Shown here: one piece after another, positions 6,959-12,671 of the stretch | How positions within the stretch are numbered: position 1 is the first letter of the stretch | Layout: each line of letters starts with the position of its first letter | Assembly (NCBI GenBank): GCA_903911805.1 | Contig: CAIWET010000463.1 | Location: forward strand, 1 to 12,671 | Source of the DNA: an uncultured Ignavibacteria bacterium | GTDB lineage: Bacteria > Bacteroidota > Ignavibacteria > Kapaibacteriales > UBA2268 | Length of the DNA: 12,671 bases | Direction: 5' to 3' | Program-made: the position numbers and the translations under genes | Notes under the pieces: model-generated | Told to the model about the DNA's origin: nothing | The model's input: the letters and a program-made list of their open reading frames with translations, nothing else | Databases searched by the model: none

Positions 6959-9136
6959 ATGAATTCATTTAACTTAAGTATAATCGGCAGTTCTTGGCTT
7001 TTAATTTTCTTTTTTCTTGTTTCAATTGCTGTTTCGTGGTTTTCTTATAGTAAAACACAGCCAGTTTTGACAAATTTCTTCAAAATTCTATTAGTTTCTT
7101 TGAGGTCAGTTGCCTTAATGGTCTTGTTTTTTATAGTTTTCGAACCAGTATTGAACATAATTAAAGCAAGTTTCAAAAAGCCTGTAATTGCAATTTTATA
7201 TGATAATTCCAAATCTGCTGGATTTAAGAACAATAAACTTAACAGAATGGAAGAAGTTAAAAATGCGATTAATTCAGCAAATTTAGTTAATTATTCAGAT
7301 GTTTATATTTATAATATAATTTTCGATGAAGATGCAAAAGAAAAAATGCAATTTTCTTTTGATTCCCTTAATTTTAAAGGTGAATTAACTGATATAAGCA
7401 AGGCATTTGAATTTTTGAAAAATCATATTGAAGATAAACCTCTTCACTCAGTAATTCTATTTTCTGATGGTATATATAATGCTGGAACTACTCCGTTATA
7501 TTCCGCATCTAGCCTAGGAGTACCAGTATTTCCAATTGGTATTGGCGATACTGTAGCTACTGGAGATGTATCGATAACTGCAATCGAAACAAATGAATTT
7601 GCTTATGTTGATAATCCTGTTGGAGTTAGGGTTAAGTTCAGTTCATTTGGTTATGACAATGAAACAGTTAACTTAACAATTTCTGAGAATGAAAATGTTC
7701 TTTTCAAAAAAGAGATTGTTGTAAATAAAAATAATTCAGAATATCAGGCAGAATTTAGCTTTACTCCAAAAATTGAAGGAGTAAGAAAATTAACTGCAAC
7801 AATTTCTGAATTAAAAGACGAAGCAACTACTGCAAACAACCGAGTTTCTGAATTCATCAATATATTAAAAAACAAAAGAAAAGTAGTTTTATTCGCAGGT
7901 TATCCAAGCTCAGATGTATCGTTTATCAATCAATCTTTGAGTTTAGAAAAAGGACTTGAAATTAAGCAATTCATTCAGAAAATTGGAAGTGAATTTTATA
8001 CAAATCCTACAAAAGCAGATTTGCAAGACGCTGAAATGATAATATTTGCAGGATTTCCAATAAGCTCCACTCCTCAAAATGTAATCGAATTATTAAAGTC
8101 AGAATTGAATGCTGGCAAACCCCTCATGTTTATAGCTGGATTGCAAACTGATTATAAAAAATTAGAGCAATTTGATGAATTTTTGCCTTTTAAGACGATG
8201 TCTTCAAACATAAATGAATTCTCAGCATTACCAAATTTCAAAAAAGAAGCTTTATCCAATCCAATTCTAAAAATTAATGGAACCGACGAAGATTTAACAT
8301 TTTGGAATCAACTTCCACCATTGTTTAAAACAGAAACTTACGTAAAATTAAAACCAGAAAGTGAATTATTATCAACTTTCAAAGTTAATAATGTTGCACT
8401 GAATGAACCATTGATTATTTCTCGTAAATTCCAAAATAAAAAGTCAATGGCTGTTATGGGATATGGTCTTTATCGCTGGAAATTATTGGGTTATGCATCA
8501 GACAAAGCAAATGGAAATAATGCTACAATTGATTTATACGATAAATTTATCAATAATTCGATGAAATGGCTTTCTGTTAAAAATGACAGCAAAAACGTAA
8601 TCATCAAAACAAATAAAAGAAGCTATCTTAATAGTGAAAAAATTAACTTTTTTGCTCAGGTTTACGATGAGTCTATGAACCCATTGAGCATTGCAACTGT
8701 AAAAGCTACAATTACTGGAACAAACTTTAGTAAAGAAATACAATTGACTTCTATTGGTGATGGCAAATATGAATATTCTTTAGAGCCACTCAAAGAAGGT
8801 GAATATTATTTCTCTGGTTTTGCGGAAAATAATGGCAAAAAACTTGGAACAGATAATGGCAAATTCTTCGTAGGCGAAAGCCCAATTGAGTATATGAATT
8901 TATCAATGAATAAAGAATTATTATCAAATATTGCCACATCAACTTCGGGTAAATTCTTTCATTCAAGCGAAACCAAAGATTTATTATCTCAGATAAATAA
9001 AATCAAACCAATTGAAAAAATTCCATTCACTGAGGCATTAGAAATTCCAATTTGGAACATATTTTATCTTTTAATTTTTGCGATTTTACTCTTTACAATT
9101 GAATGGGCATTTCGCAAAAGATTAGGATTAATCTAA
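6959..9136 (+). CDS. Membrane-anchored VWA-domain protein with GATase-like middle region
   Basis: The 725 residues start with two membrane segments (about 12-30 and 43-66), as in BatA-like VWA proteins. A von Willebrand A domain follows, with a metal-binding MIDAS visible as D82-N-S84-K-S86 and a later FSDGIYNAG (D170). Next comes an Ig-like stretch (about 205-300). A Rossmann-like region around 305-400 (KVVLFAGYPSSD, AEMIIFAGFPISS) resembles the glutamine-amidotransferase-like domain found in large Bacteroidota VWA proteins. A second beta-rich domain (about 545-640) and a C-terminal membrane helix near 697-716 complete it. The bulk should face the periplasm. VWA domains bind protein ligands through the MIDAS metal. 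No MoxR ATPase or other Bat gene is adjacent. The ATG at 6959 is 14 bases after tag, and the stop overlaps the next ATG by one base (TAATG). Precise function is unknown. Confidence 0.85.
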   Translation: MNSFNLSIIGSSWLLIFFFLVSIAVSWFSYSKTQPVLTNFFKILLVSLRSVALMVLFFIVFEPVLNIIKASFKKPVIAILYDNSKSAGFKNNKLNRMEEVKNAINSANLVNYSDVYIYNIIFDEDAKEKMQFSFDSLNFKGELTDISKAFEFLKNHIEDKPLHSVILFSDGIYNAGTTPLYSASSLGVPVFPIGIGDTVATGDVSITAIETNEFAYVDNPVGVRVKFSSFGYDNETVNLTISENENVLFKKEIVVNKNNSEYQAEFSFTPKIEGVRKLTATISELKDEATTANNRVSEFINILKNKRKVVLFAGYPSSDVSFINQSLSLEKGLEIKQFIQKIGSEFYTNPTKADLQDAEMIIFAGFPISSTPQNVIELLKSELNAGKPLMFIAGLQTDYKKLEQFDEFLPFKTMSSNINEFSALPNFKKEALSNPILKINGTDEDLTFWNQLPPLFKTETYVKLKPESELLSTFKVNNVALNEPLIISRKFQNKKSMAVMGYGLYRWKLLGYASDKANGNNATIDLYDKFINNSMKWLSVKNDSKNVIIKTNKRSYLNSEKINFFAQVYDESMNPLSIATVKATITGTNFSKEIQLTSIGDGKYEYSLEPLKEGEYYFSGFAENNGKKLGTDNGKFFVGESPIEYMNLSMNKELLSNIATSTSGKFFHSSETKDLLSQINKIKPIEKIPFTEALEIPIWNIFYLLIFAILLFTIEWAFRKRLGLI

Positions 9137-9456
9137 TGAGTTGGTTCTTTTTATTGCTTGCAGGAATTTGCGAAATTGGCTGGCCTCTTGGCTTTAAATT
9201 ATCTCAAACAACTACGAATAAATGGTTATGGTTAGGAATTTCAGTAATTTCAATGGGATTAAGCGGATATTTCCTTTGGATTGCTCAAAAAGAAATACCA
9301 ATTAGTTTAGCTTATGGAATCTGGACTGGAATTGGCGCAGTCGGTACATTCCTAATTGGAGTAACTATATTCAAAGATCCAGTTAATACAATGCAATATA
9401 TCTCAGCCTTTTTAATAATTGCCGGGATAATTGGACTTAAGCTCTTTTCTAATTAG
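9136..9456 (+). CDS. gdx: SMR-family transporter, Gdx/SugE type (probable guanidinium exporter)
   Basis: A four-helix inner-membrane transporter of 106 residues, the usual SMR length. The essential proton/substrate-coupling glutamate is E13 (AGICEIGWPLGFK), and AYGIWTGIGAVGTFLIG matches the Gdx/SugE branch closely; EmrE-type multidrug pumps differ at this stretch. Characterised Gdx proteins export guanidinium in exchange for protons and work as antiparallel dimers, so one gene can suffice. I start it at the ATG at 9136, which shares its A with the VWA stop (TAATG). An ATG at 9103 would add 11 residues ahead of the first helix and overlap the VWA gene by 34 bases, which is less likely. I see no guanidine riboswitch in front of it; it seems to depend on the upstream transcript. 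Family is firm, substrate is inferred from the family. Confidence 0.92.
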   Translation: MSWFFLLLAGICEIGWPLGFKLSQTTTNKWLWLGISVISMGLSGYFLWIAQKEIPISLAYGIWTGIGAVGTFLIGVTIFKDPVNTMQYISAFLIIAGIIGLKLFSN

Positions 9457-9459
9457 ATG

Positions 9460-10746
9460 TTAAAAATCGAAATAATTAAACATCATTATTTTATTAGCAT
9501 CGCTTCCAGGAGAATATAATTTCTGAGCTTTTGCTGAGCTTGGTGCCTCAATAGTTGGACCGCTTCTAATAGAAAGCACAATGTTTTTCCCATTTGTTGC
9601 CTGTGTGCTATTGTCAAAAGTTGCACCCAAAGAATCACAATTAGACACAAAAATGGCACTAAAAGTATTTTGAATAGTCCAGCTATCTAACTTTATTCCA
9701 GAAAAAGCTACTTCCAAATCCATAGATGTAAAGGTACAAGATTGAACATTAATCAAATTCAAACCATAGGAATTGTCATAAATTCTAGTTGTGCTTCCTG
9801 AAATTAAAGTATTGCTAAAAGCTCCACTTATTGTACAAAAAGTGGCTGTTTCTAAAATAACTCCTGAACCAGTTGCACTGACTCCCACTAAATGCAATCT
9901 TGATTCGAGAGGCCAACAAATTTTCATACTAGCGGCTGCCGAAACCTTCGTTTTGTAATCAGGATCAACATAACCATTGTTTGCAACAATATCAAAATCG
10001 CAACCATTCCAAGGGAAATCATAGCTATTTCCAAATTGAACAACTGGATTATCTACTACTCCATAAAATTGCAATCCAGTAAACTTCCAATAAAAGGCGT
10101 GGTGCCCTTTCCAATTAAAAAGAATACCAGGCTTTTGATTCAGTAGCGGAGCTCCACCGTTTGCATAAAATGCAGCGCCGTGTCCTTGAAATTCAATTCC
10201 ATAACCAGAAAAAGCCACTCTCCATAATGGATCTGATAAATTTGGGAGTTCTTTTTCGAAATCAATCACTAAATTACCAGTTGTAGCATAATAACCTGAT
10301 TTGAAGTACAATACTCTTTTTGTTGGTGTAAGTTGCTTCAATGCTTGTTTGATGCCTGCCGAGCTATCTGACGACCTCCAGGGATTATAAAATGTTCCAT
10401 CGCCAGTGTCGCAGAATTTATGAACAAAGACATATCCAAAATCATTATCAAAAGAAGAATTATCTACAATTTGAGTTGTTGTGTTTTGCATATTTTTCCA
10501 GGAGCCATTTGAGCGAATCATAGAATATGCAGAATCTGTATTAAAAACAACCATACCATCAGGTGCTTTAATCTTTGACATTTCGGCTGAGGTCATTCTT
10601 GGCAACAGAAGTCCTTTTGTTTTGCTTTCCAATTCCAAAAGCGATGTAGAATCAATCGTTATTGTATTATCCCCAATTTTAATTTGGCTTATGGATTTTT
10701 GGAAAGGCAAAACGCACAAAATAATTATAAATATTAGCTTTTTCAT
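9460..10746 (-). CDS. Secreted beta-helix (pectate-lyase-like) surface protein with tail-fibre-like N-terminus
   Basis: The 428 residues start with a signal peptide (MKKLIFIIILCVLPFQKSIS). Residues about 21-75 form a module common in Bacteroidota surface and phage tail-fibre-like proteins: SLLELESKTKGLLLPRMT (K44-T52 core), then APDGMVVFNTD. From about 105 it resembles a pectate-lyase-like right-handed beta-helix: GDGTFYNPW, IKQALKQLTPTKRVLYFKSGYY, then glycine/serine/threonine/asparagine-rich rungs to about 390. I see no catalytic residues to support an enzyme call, and the C-terminus (KIMMFNYFDF) is not a T9SS sorting domain. It starts 4 bases after the stop of the upstream T9SS gene, so the two probably share a transcript and a surface role. 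Its stop lies 3 bases from the convergent gdx stop. Beta-helix assignment is moderate; function (adhesin, glycan binding or depolymerase) is unknown. Confidence 0.7.
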   Translation of the reverse strand: MKKLIFIIILCVLPFQKSISQIKIGDNTITIDSTSLLELESKTKGLLLPRMTSAEMSKIKAPDGMVVFNTDSAYSMIRSNGSWKNMQNTTTQIVDNSSFDNDFGYVFVHKFCDTGDGTFYNPWRSSDSSAGIKQALKQLTPTKRVLYFKSGYYATTGNLVIDFEKELPNLSDPLWRVAFSGYGIEFQGHGAAFYANGGAPLLNQKPGILFNWKGHHAFYWKFTGLQFYGVVDNPVVQFGNSYDFPWNGCDFDIVANNGYVDPDYKTKVSAAASMKICWPLESRLHLVGVSATGSGVILETATFCTISGAFSNTLISGSTTRIYDNSYGLNLINVQSCTFTSMDLEVAFSGIKLDSWTIQNTFSAIFVSNCDSLGATFDNSTQATNGKNIVLSIRSGPTIEAPSSAKAQKLYSPGSDANKIMMFNYFDF

Positions 10747-10750
10747 AGTA

Positions 10751-12085
10751 TTAGTTATTATTTTTAATAAATTTCAAATTGAGAATATCATTTTTATCTG
10801 ATATAATTTTAATAAAGTAAAGAGAGTTAATGAAATTAGATGAATTGATAAATAATTCATTCTTTCCATTAATAAAATCAATATTTTGAGTAAATATTTC
10901 ACATCCAGAATAGTCATAAACTTTTGCAATGCCAAAGCCATCATATCCAAAAGAATACTCGAAATTGATGTATTTCTCTTGATAATGATTTAAATTTAAA
11001 TATTGATCATTTAGCGGATGATTGATTTCAACATCACTATTTATTAAAGAATCTTCCTCTGCCCAAGTAAATAGCGAATAATCACTATTTAGCAATGTTT
11101 TATTTGCAATATAAATTGAATCATTGCTTCCATTTGGGTTAAAATAACTTGATAAGTTATTCCATTTTCCATTGAATCCAGTAATTACAATTCTGTTTGA
11201 TTTGTCGAAGTTTTTATACCAATCAGAGTATCCACCAATTTTATTATTTGAACATAATATAATATTAGCTTCTTTATTTCCATCAATATCCCAAAATTCA
11301 GTCTTGCAGATTTTTGTAATATACTCGCTTAAGTTGTTGCTATCTGAACCAGTTGGCAATTTGCCACTAATCCCAATTAAACCAGAAAGCGGATTTTGGT
11401 TAAAATAAGCTGCTCTAAAAACACCTTTTCGAGAAGCAGAAGAAATTCCACAAAATCTAAGATTTTTTCCATCTCCAATTGGGAAATAAGAATCCTGACT
11501 ATTTCCTGATAATACTGCGTAACCATCAATGTGCTTTTGATTGCTAACGCCATTATCCTCGGTATCAGAATTTTCTGATATATTTTGATAATAAATAAAG
11601 GCATGTTTCCAATTAGAACGTGGGGTCCAAATCATTCCGTTATCGAAATAATGTGTCTTATTGACTATTACTTCTTGTTCAATTTGGATATTTCCAGCAC
11701 CAGAATCAGTATTTACTTTTGCACCACTTGGTATTGATTTACCAACTGTATTATCTGTATGCAAATTCCAAAATCTGCAAAAAGCACCATCTTTATTGAA
11801 ATCATCTATTCCTTTAGAGGCATTTGGTCCATCGTAAATTCTGCTATTTCCTGATCCGTGCTCTTTGTGGCGAATAATAAAAACATCACCGCCATTGCTT
11901 AATCCAAATGTATCTGATAAATTATTATGAGTGAATCCGCCATTTGCATCATTAATCAAATCTCCAAAAATTGCAATTTTCGAATCGGTATGAGTTACAA
12001 GATTTGCATTTTTAGAAATATAAATATTTTCCTGAGAAATCAGATTCAGCGAAATCACAATCAATATTATAATCATTAATTTCAA
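10751..12085 (-). CDS. T9SS-secreted surface protein of unknown function
   Basis: The 444 residues have a signal peptide and a C-terminal T9SS type A sorting domain (about 370-444): VYDYSGCEIFTQNI, NELFINSSNFINSLYFIKII, and a final LKFIKNN strand. It should cross the inner membrane by Sec and the outer membrane by T9SS. The middle is beta-rich and glycine/asparagine-rich; the phrase DGYAVLSGNSQDSYFPIGDG resembles hypothetical cell-surface proteins of Bacteroidota, but I do not recognise a domain. The longest reading starts with TTG at 12085 (MKLMIIILIVISLN), which gives the lysine expected in a signal-peptide n-region; an ATG at 12076 would give MIIILIVISLN. No strong ribosome site decides between them. 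The beta-helix gene follows 4 bases downstream. The Por-type tail is clear but lacks an obvious PNP lead-in. Confidence 0.8.
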   Translation of the reverse strand: MKLMIIILIVISLNLISQENIYISKNANLVTHTDSKIAIFGDLINDANGGFTHNNLSDTFGLSNGGDVFIIRHKEHGSGNSRIYDGPNASKGIDDFNKDGAFCRFWNLHTDNTVGKSIPSGAKVNTDSGAGNIQIEQEVIVNKTHYFDNGMIWTPRSNWKHAFIYYQNISENSDTEDNGVSNQKHIDGYAVLSGNSQDSYFPIGDGKNLRFCGISSASRKGVFRAAYFNQNPLSGLIGISGKLPTGSDSNNLSEYITKICKTEFWDIDGNKEANIILCSNNKIGGYSDWYKNFDKSNRIVITGFNGKWNNLSSYFNPNGSNDSIYIANKTLLNSDYSLFTWAEEDSLINSDVEINHPLNDQYLNLNHYQEKYINFEYSFGYDGFGIAKVYDYSGCEIFTQNIDFINGKNELFINSSNFINSLYFIKIISDKNDILNLKFIKNNN

Positions 12086-12119
12086 TTATTTCTAGCTCAA
12101 TTCTAAAATTATCTTAAAA

Positions 12120-12136
12120 TACATTTACTAAATGTA
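12120..12136. promoter_or_regulatory. 17-bp perfect palindrome, possible operator of the surface-gene pair
   Basis: TACATTTA (12120-12127), C (12128), TAAATGTA (12129-12136) is a perfect 8-1-8 inverted repeat, 34 bases upstream of the TTG start at 12085. Its place fits an operator for a dimeric regulator. In DNA this AT-rich, a palindrome of this size can arise by chance, so the call is weak. Confidence 0.25.
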
Positions 12137-12218
12137 AATTAATAAATAATTGAGAATTATTAAGCAAAAAATATTAGTATTTTGTGATGAGAGTAGTTTG
12201 AGCGGTTAGACGAGATAG

Positions 12219-12326
12219 TTTTTCAGTAGGGAAATAACCACCCCGACTGAATAAGAATTCAGTCACCCCTCCTTACAAAAGGAGGGGAAGTAAATATAGT
12301 AAAATCATTTAGTTAAGAGATAAATA
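12219..12326. repeat. Direct repeat R1, copy 1
   Basis: This 108-base segment recurs at 12564-12671 with only two differences (T12227/C12572 and G12231/A12576). The last 95 bases are identical. It contains two adjacent hairpins: GACTGAAT (12245-12252) / ATTCAGTC (12257-12264) with loop AAGA, and CCCCTCCTT (12266-12274) / AAGGAGGGG (12279-12287) with loop ACAA. The offset between copies is 345 bases. It carries no coding potential. Confidence 0.95.
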
Positions 12327-12360
12327 ATTCTACTCTTCAAGTCCCTCCCTTCAAGGGGAG
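12322..12360. repeat. Direct repeat R2, copy 1 (CCCTCCC...GGGAGGG hairpin module)
   Basis: This 39-base segment is identical to 12475-12513. It includes the left arm of a hairpin, TCCCTCCC (12342-12349), that pairs with GGGAGGGA (12356-12363), followed by AGGGTGGGG (12367-12375). It overlaps the end of R1 by five bases, so R1 and R2 are joined here. CCCTCCC/GGGAGGG-plus-AGGGTGGGG modules of this kind are widespread intergenic repeats in several bacterial phyla. Confidence 0.9.
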
Positions 12361-12400
12361 GGATTTAGGGTGGGGCGAGTGGTGATCGATTTAAAAATCG

Positions 12401-12430
12401 TTGATTCCTGCTTTCGAAGGAATGACATAC
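12401..12430. repeat. ATTCCT...AGGAATGACATAC palindromic repeat
   Basis: ATTCCT / AGGAAT form a 6-bp stem around an 8-base loop, then GACATAC follows. ATGACATAC (12422-12430) is shared with 242-250 at the other end of the window. The reverse complement of AAGGAATGAC also appears near 300-310 as GTCATTCCTT. Palindromes ending in GGAATGAC are common intergenic repeats. Confidence 0.65.
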
Positions 12431-12438
12431 TGAAAAAT

Positions 12439-12466
12439 AAAAAAAAGACAGGTCTTAGACCTGTCT
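12439..12466 (-). terminator. Hairpin with T-run on the minus strand, second copy of the AGACAGG repeat
   Basis: AGACAGGTC (12446-12454) / GACCTGTCT (12458-12466) form a 9-bp stem with a 3-base loop. Eight A on the plus strand (12439-12446) precede it, so reading leftward on the minus strand gives a hairpin followed by eight T. It would stop minus-strand transcription entering from the right before the surface-gene promoter. In the plus direction it is followed by CTAC, so it is not a plus-strand terminator. The module matches the terminator at 267-294. Confidence 0.6.
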
Positions 12467-12474
12467 CTACAAAC

Positions 12475-12513
12475 AAATAATTCTACTCTTCAAGTCCCTC
12501 CCTTCAAGGGGAG
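12475..12513. repeat. Direct repeat R2, copy 2, with altered hairpin right arm
   Basis: Identical to 12322-12360 over 39 bases. It then diverges: the six bases between GGGGAG and AGGGTGGGG in copy 1 are replaced by 27 bases (12514-12540) that contain CCTGAGCGTGTCGAAGG, and AGGGTGGGG resumes at 12541-12549. The replacement shortens the hairpin's right arm. Confidence 0.9.
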
Positions 12514-12521
12514 AAACGATT

Positions 12522-12538
12522 CCTGAGCGTGTCGAAGG
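12522..12538. repeat. CCTGAGCGTGTCGAAGG short dispersed repeat motif
   Basis: This 17-base motif closely resembles a phrase (CCTGAGC-TGTCGAAGG type) that recurs between genes in many unrelated bacteria. It sits inside the second R2 module, between the GGGGAG arm and AGGGTGGGG, and looks inserted or swapped in. Recognition is from memory of the motif, not from a search. Confidence 0.5.
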
Positions 12539-12563
12539 ATAGGGTGGGGTTGGATGTGTTCGC

Positions 12564-12671
12564 TTTTTCAGCAGGAAAATAACCACCCCGACTGAATAAG
12601 AATTCAGTCACCCCTCCTTACAAAAGGAGGGGAAGTAAATATAGTAAAATCATTTAGTTAAGAGATAAATA
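12564..12671. repeat. Direct repeat R1, copy 2 (cut by the window edge)
   Basis: Matches 12219-12326 with two differences. The two hairpins are repeated: GACTGAAT/ATTCAGTC (12590-12609) and CCCCTCCTT/AAGGAGGGG (12611-12632). The match runs to the last base of the window, so the true end of this copy is not seen. Confidence 0.95.

Larger units (their letters stand above)
12086..12671. other. Gene-free intergenic region made of composite hairpin repeats
   Basis: No open frame here is credible. From 12086 to about 12200 the sequence is AT-rich and should hold the promoter of the minus-strand surface-gene pair. I found no exact TAnnTTTG box at a sensible distance there. From about 12219 to the window end it is built from GC-richer palindromic modules, several present twice in direct orientation (entries below). 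Confidence 0.7.

Noticed and set aside
9103..9135. Upstream ATG for gdx adding 11 residues
   Set aside because: The extension is charged, overlaps the VWA gene by 34 bases and precedes the normal SMR N-terminus; the TAATG start at 9136 gives the standard length and places the key glutamate at position 13.
10481..10801. 106-codon plus-strand open frame opposite the two surface genes
   Set aside because: It lies wholly antisense to two better-supported genes across their junction; its hydrophobic tail is the mirror of the AT-rich signal-peptide and sorting-tail codons.
12219..12671. CRISPR-like array
   Set aside because: Repeats are long, nested, palindromic and few, with no regular short spacers and no cas genes.
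12219..12671. Insertion sequence or integron
   Set aside because: No transposase or integrase reading frame, no terminal inverted repeats bounding a gene, and no recognisable target duplication.

Overview
The window looks like a low-GC, gene-dense chromosome segment from a T9SS-bearing member of the Bacteroidota/FCB group. Two proteins carry Por-type C-terminal sorting (T9SS cargo) domains: the partial gene at the left edge and the surface protein at 10751-12085. Low GC, weak Shine-Dalgarno signals and a TAnnTTTG-like box before the first full gene fit this group. The large LOG protein and the long RNase E/G resemble those of the Ignavibacteria/Kapabacteria/Chlorobi side, but the exact lineage is an inference. 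I did no database search.

Layout. Bases 1-189 are the 3' end of a T9SS cargo gene, followed by a repeat-derived intrinsic terminator. Bases 513-9456 hold seven co-directional plus-strand genes, probably one transcription unit: RNase G-like endoribonuclease (rng), site-2 protease RseP, a LOG-family nucleotide-processing protein, an exported protein with a cysteine-less thioredoxin-like domain, 3-methyladenine DNA glycosylase I (tag), a membrane-anchored VWA protein, and a Gdx/SugE-type SMR transporter. Junctions from rseP onward are tight (18 nt, 1 nt, ATGA overlap, 14 nt, TAATG overlap). The unit meets a convergent minus-strand pair only 3 nt past its end. That pair (12085 to 9460) encodes a T9SS surface protein and, 4 nt downstream, a secreted beta-helix protein with a tail-fibre-like N-terminus.

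The last ~590 bases (12086-12671) hold no credible gene. They are a mosaic of GC-richer hairpin modules, partly repeated in direct orientation with a 345-base offset and running off the window edge. One module (AGACAGG...CCTGTCT) also occurs at the left end of the window as the terminator of the first gene.

How the genes work together. The plus-strand cluster mixes RNA turnover, envelope proteolysis, nucleotide and DNA housekeeping, and envelope proteins. RseP, the thioredoxin-like protein, the VWA protein and the transporter all act at the inner membrane or periplasm, but no single pathway unites the cluster. The minus-strand pair is cell-surface. I found no CRISPR array, tRNA, rRNA, transposase, integrase or recognisable defence system. 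The points that best repay a second look are the dead thioredoxin active site, the ~95-residue charged insertion in the S1 region of the ribonuclease, the surface-protein pair, and the composite hairpin repeat.
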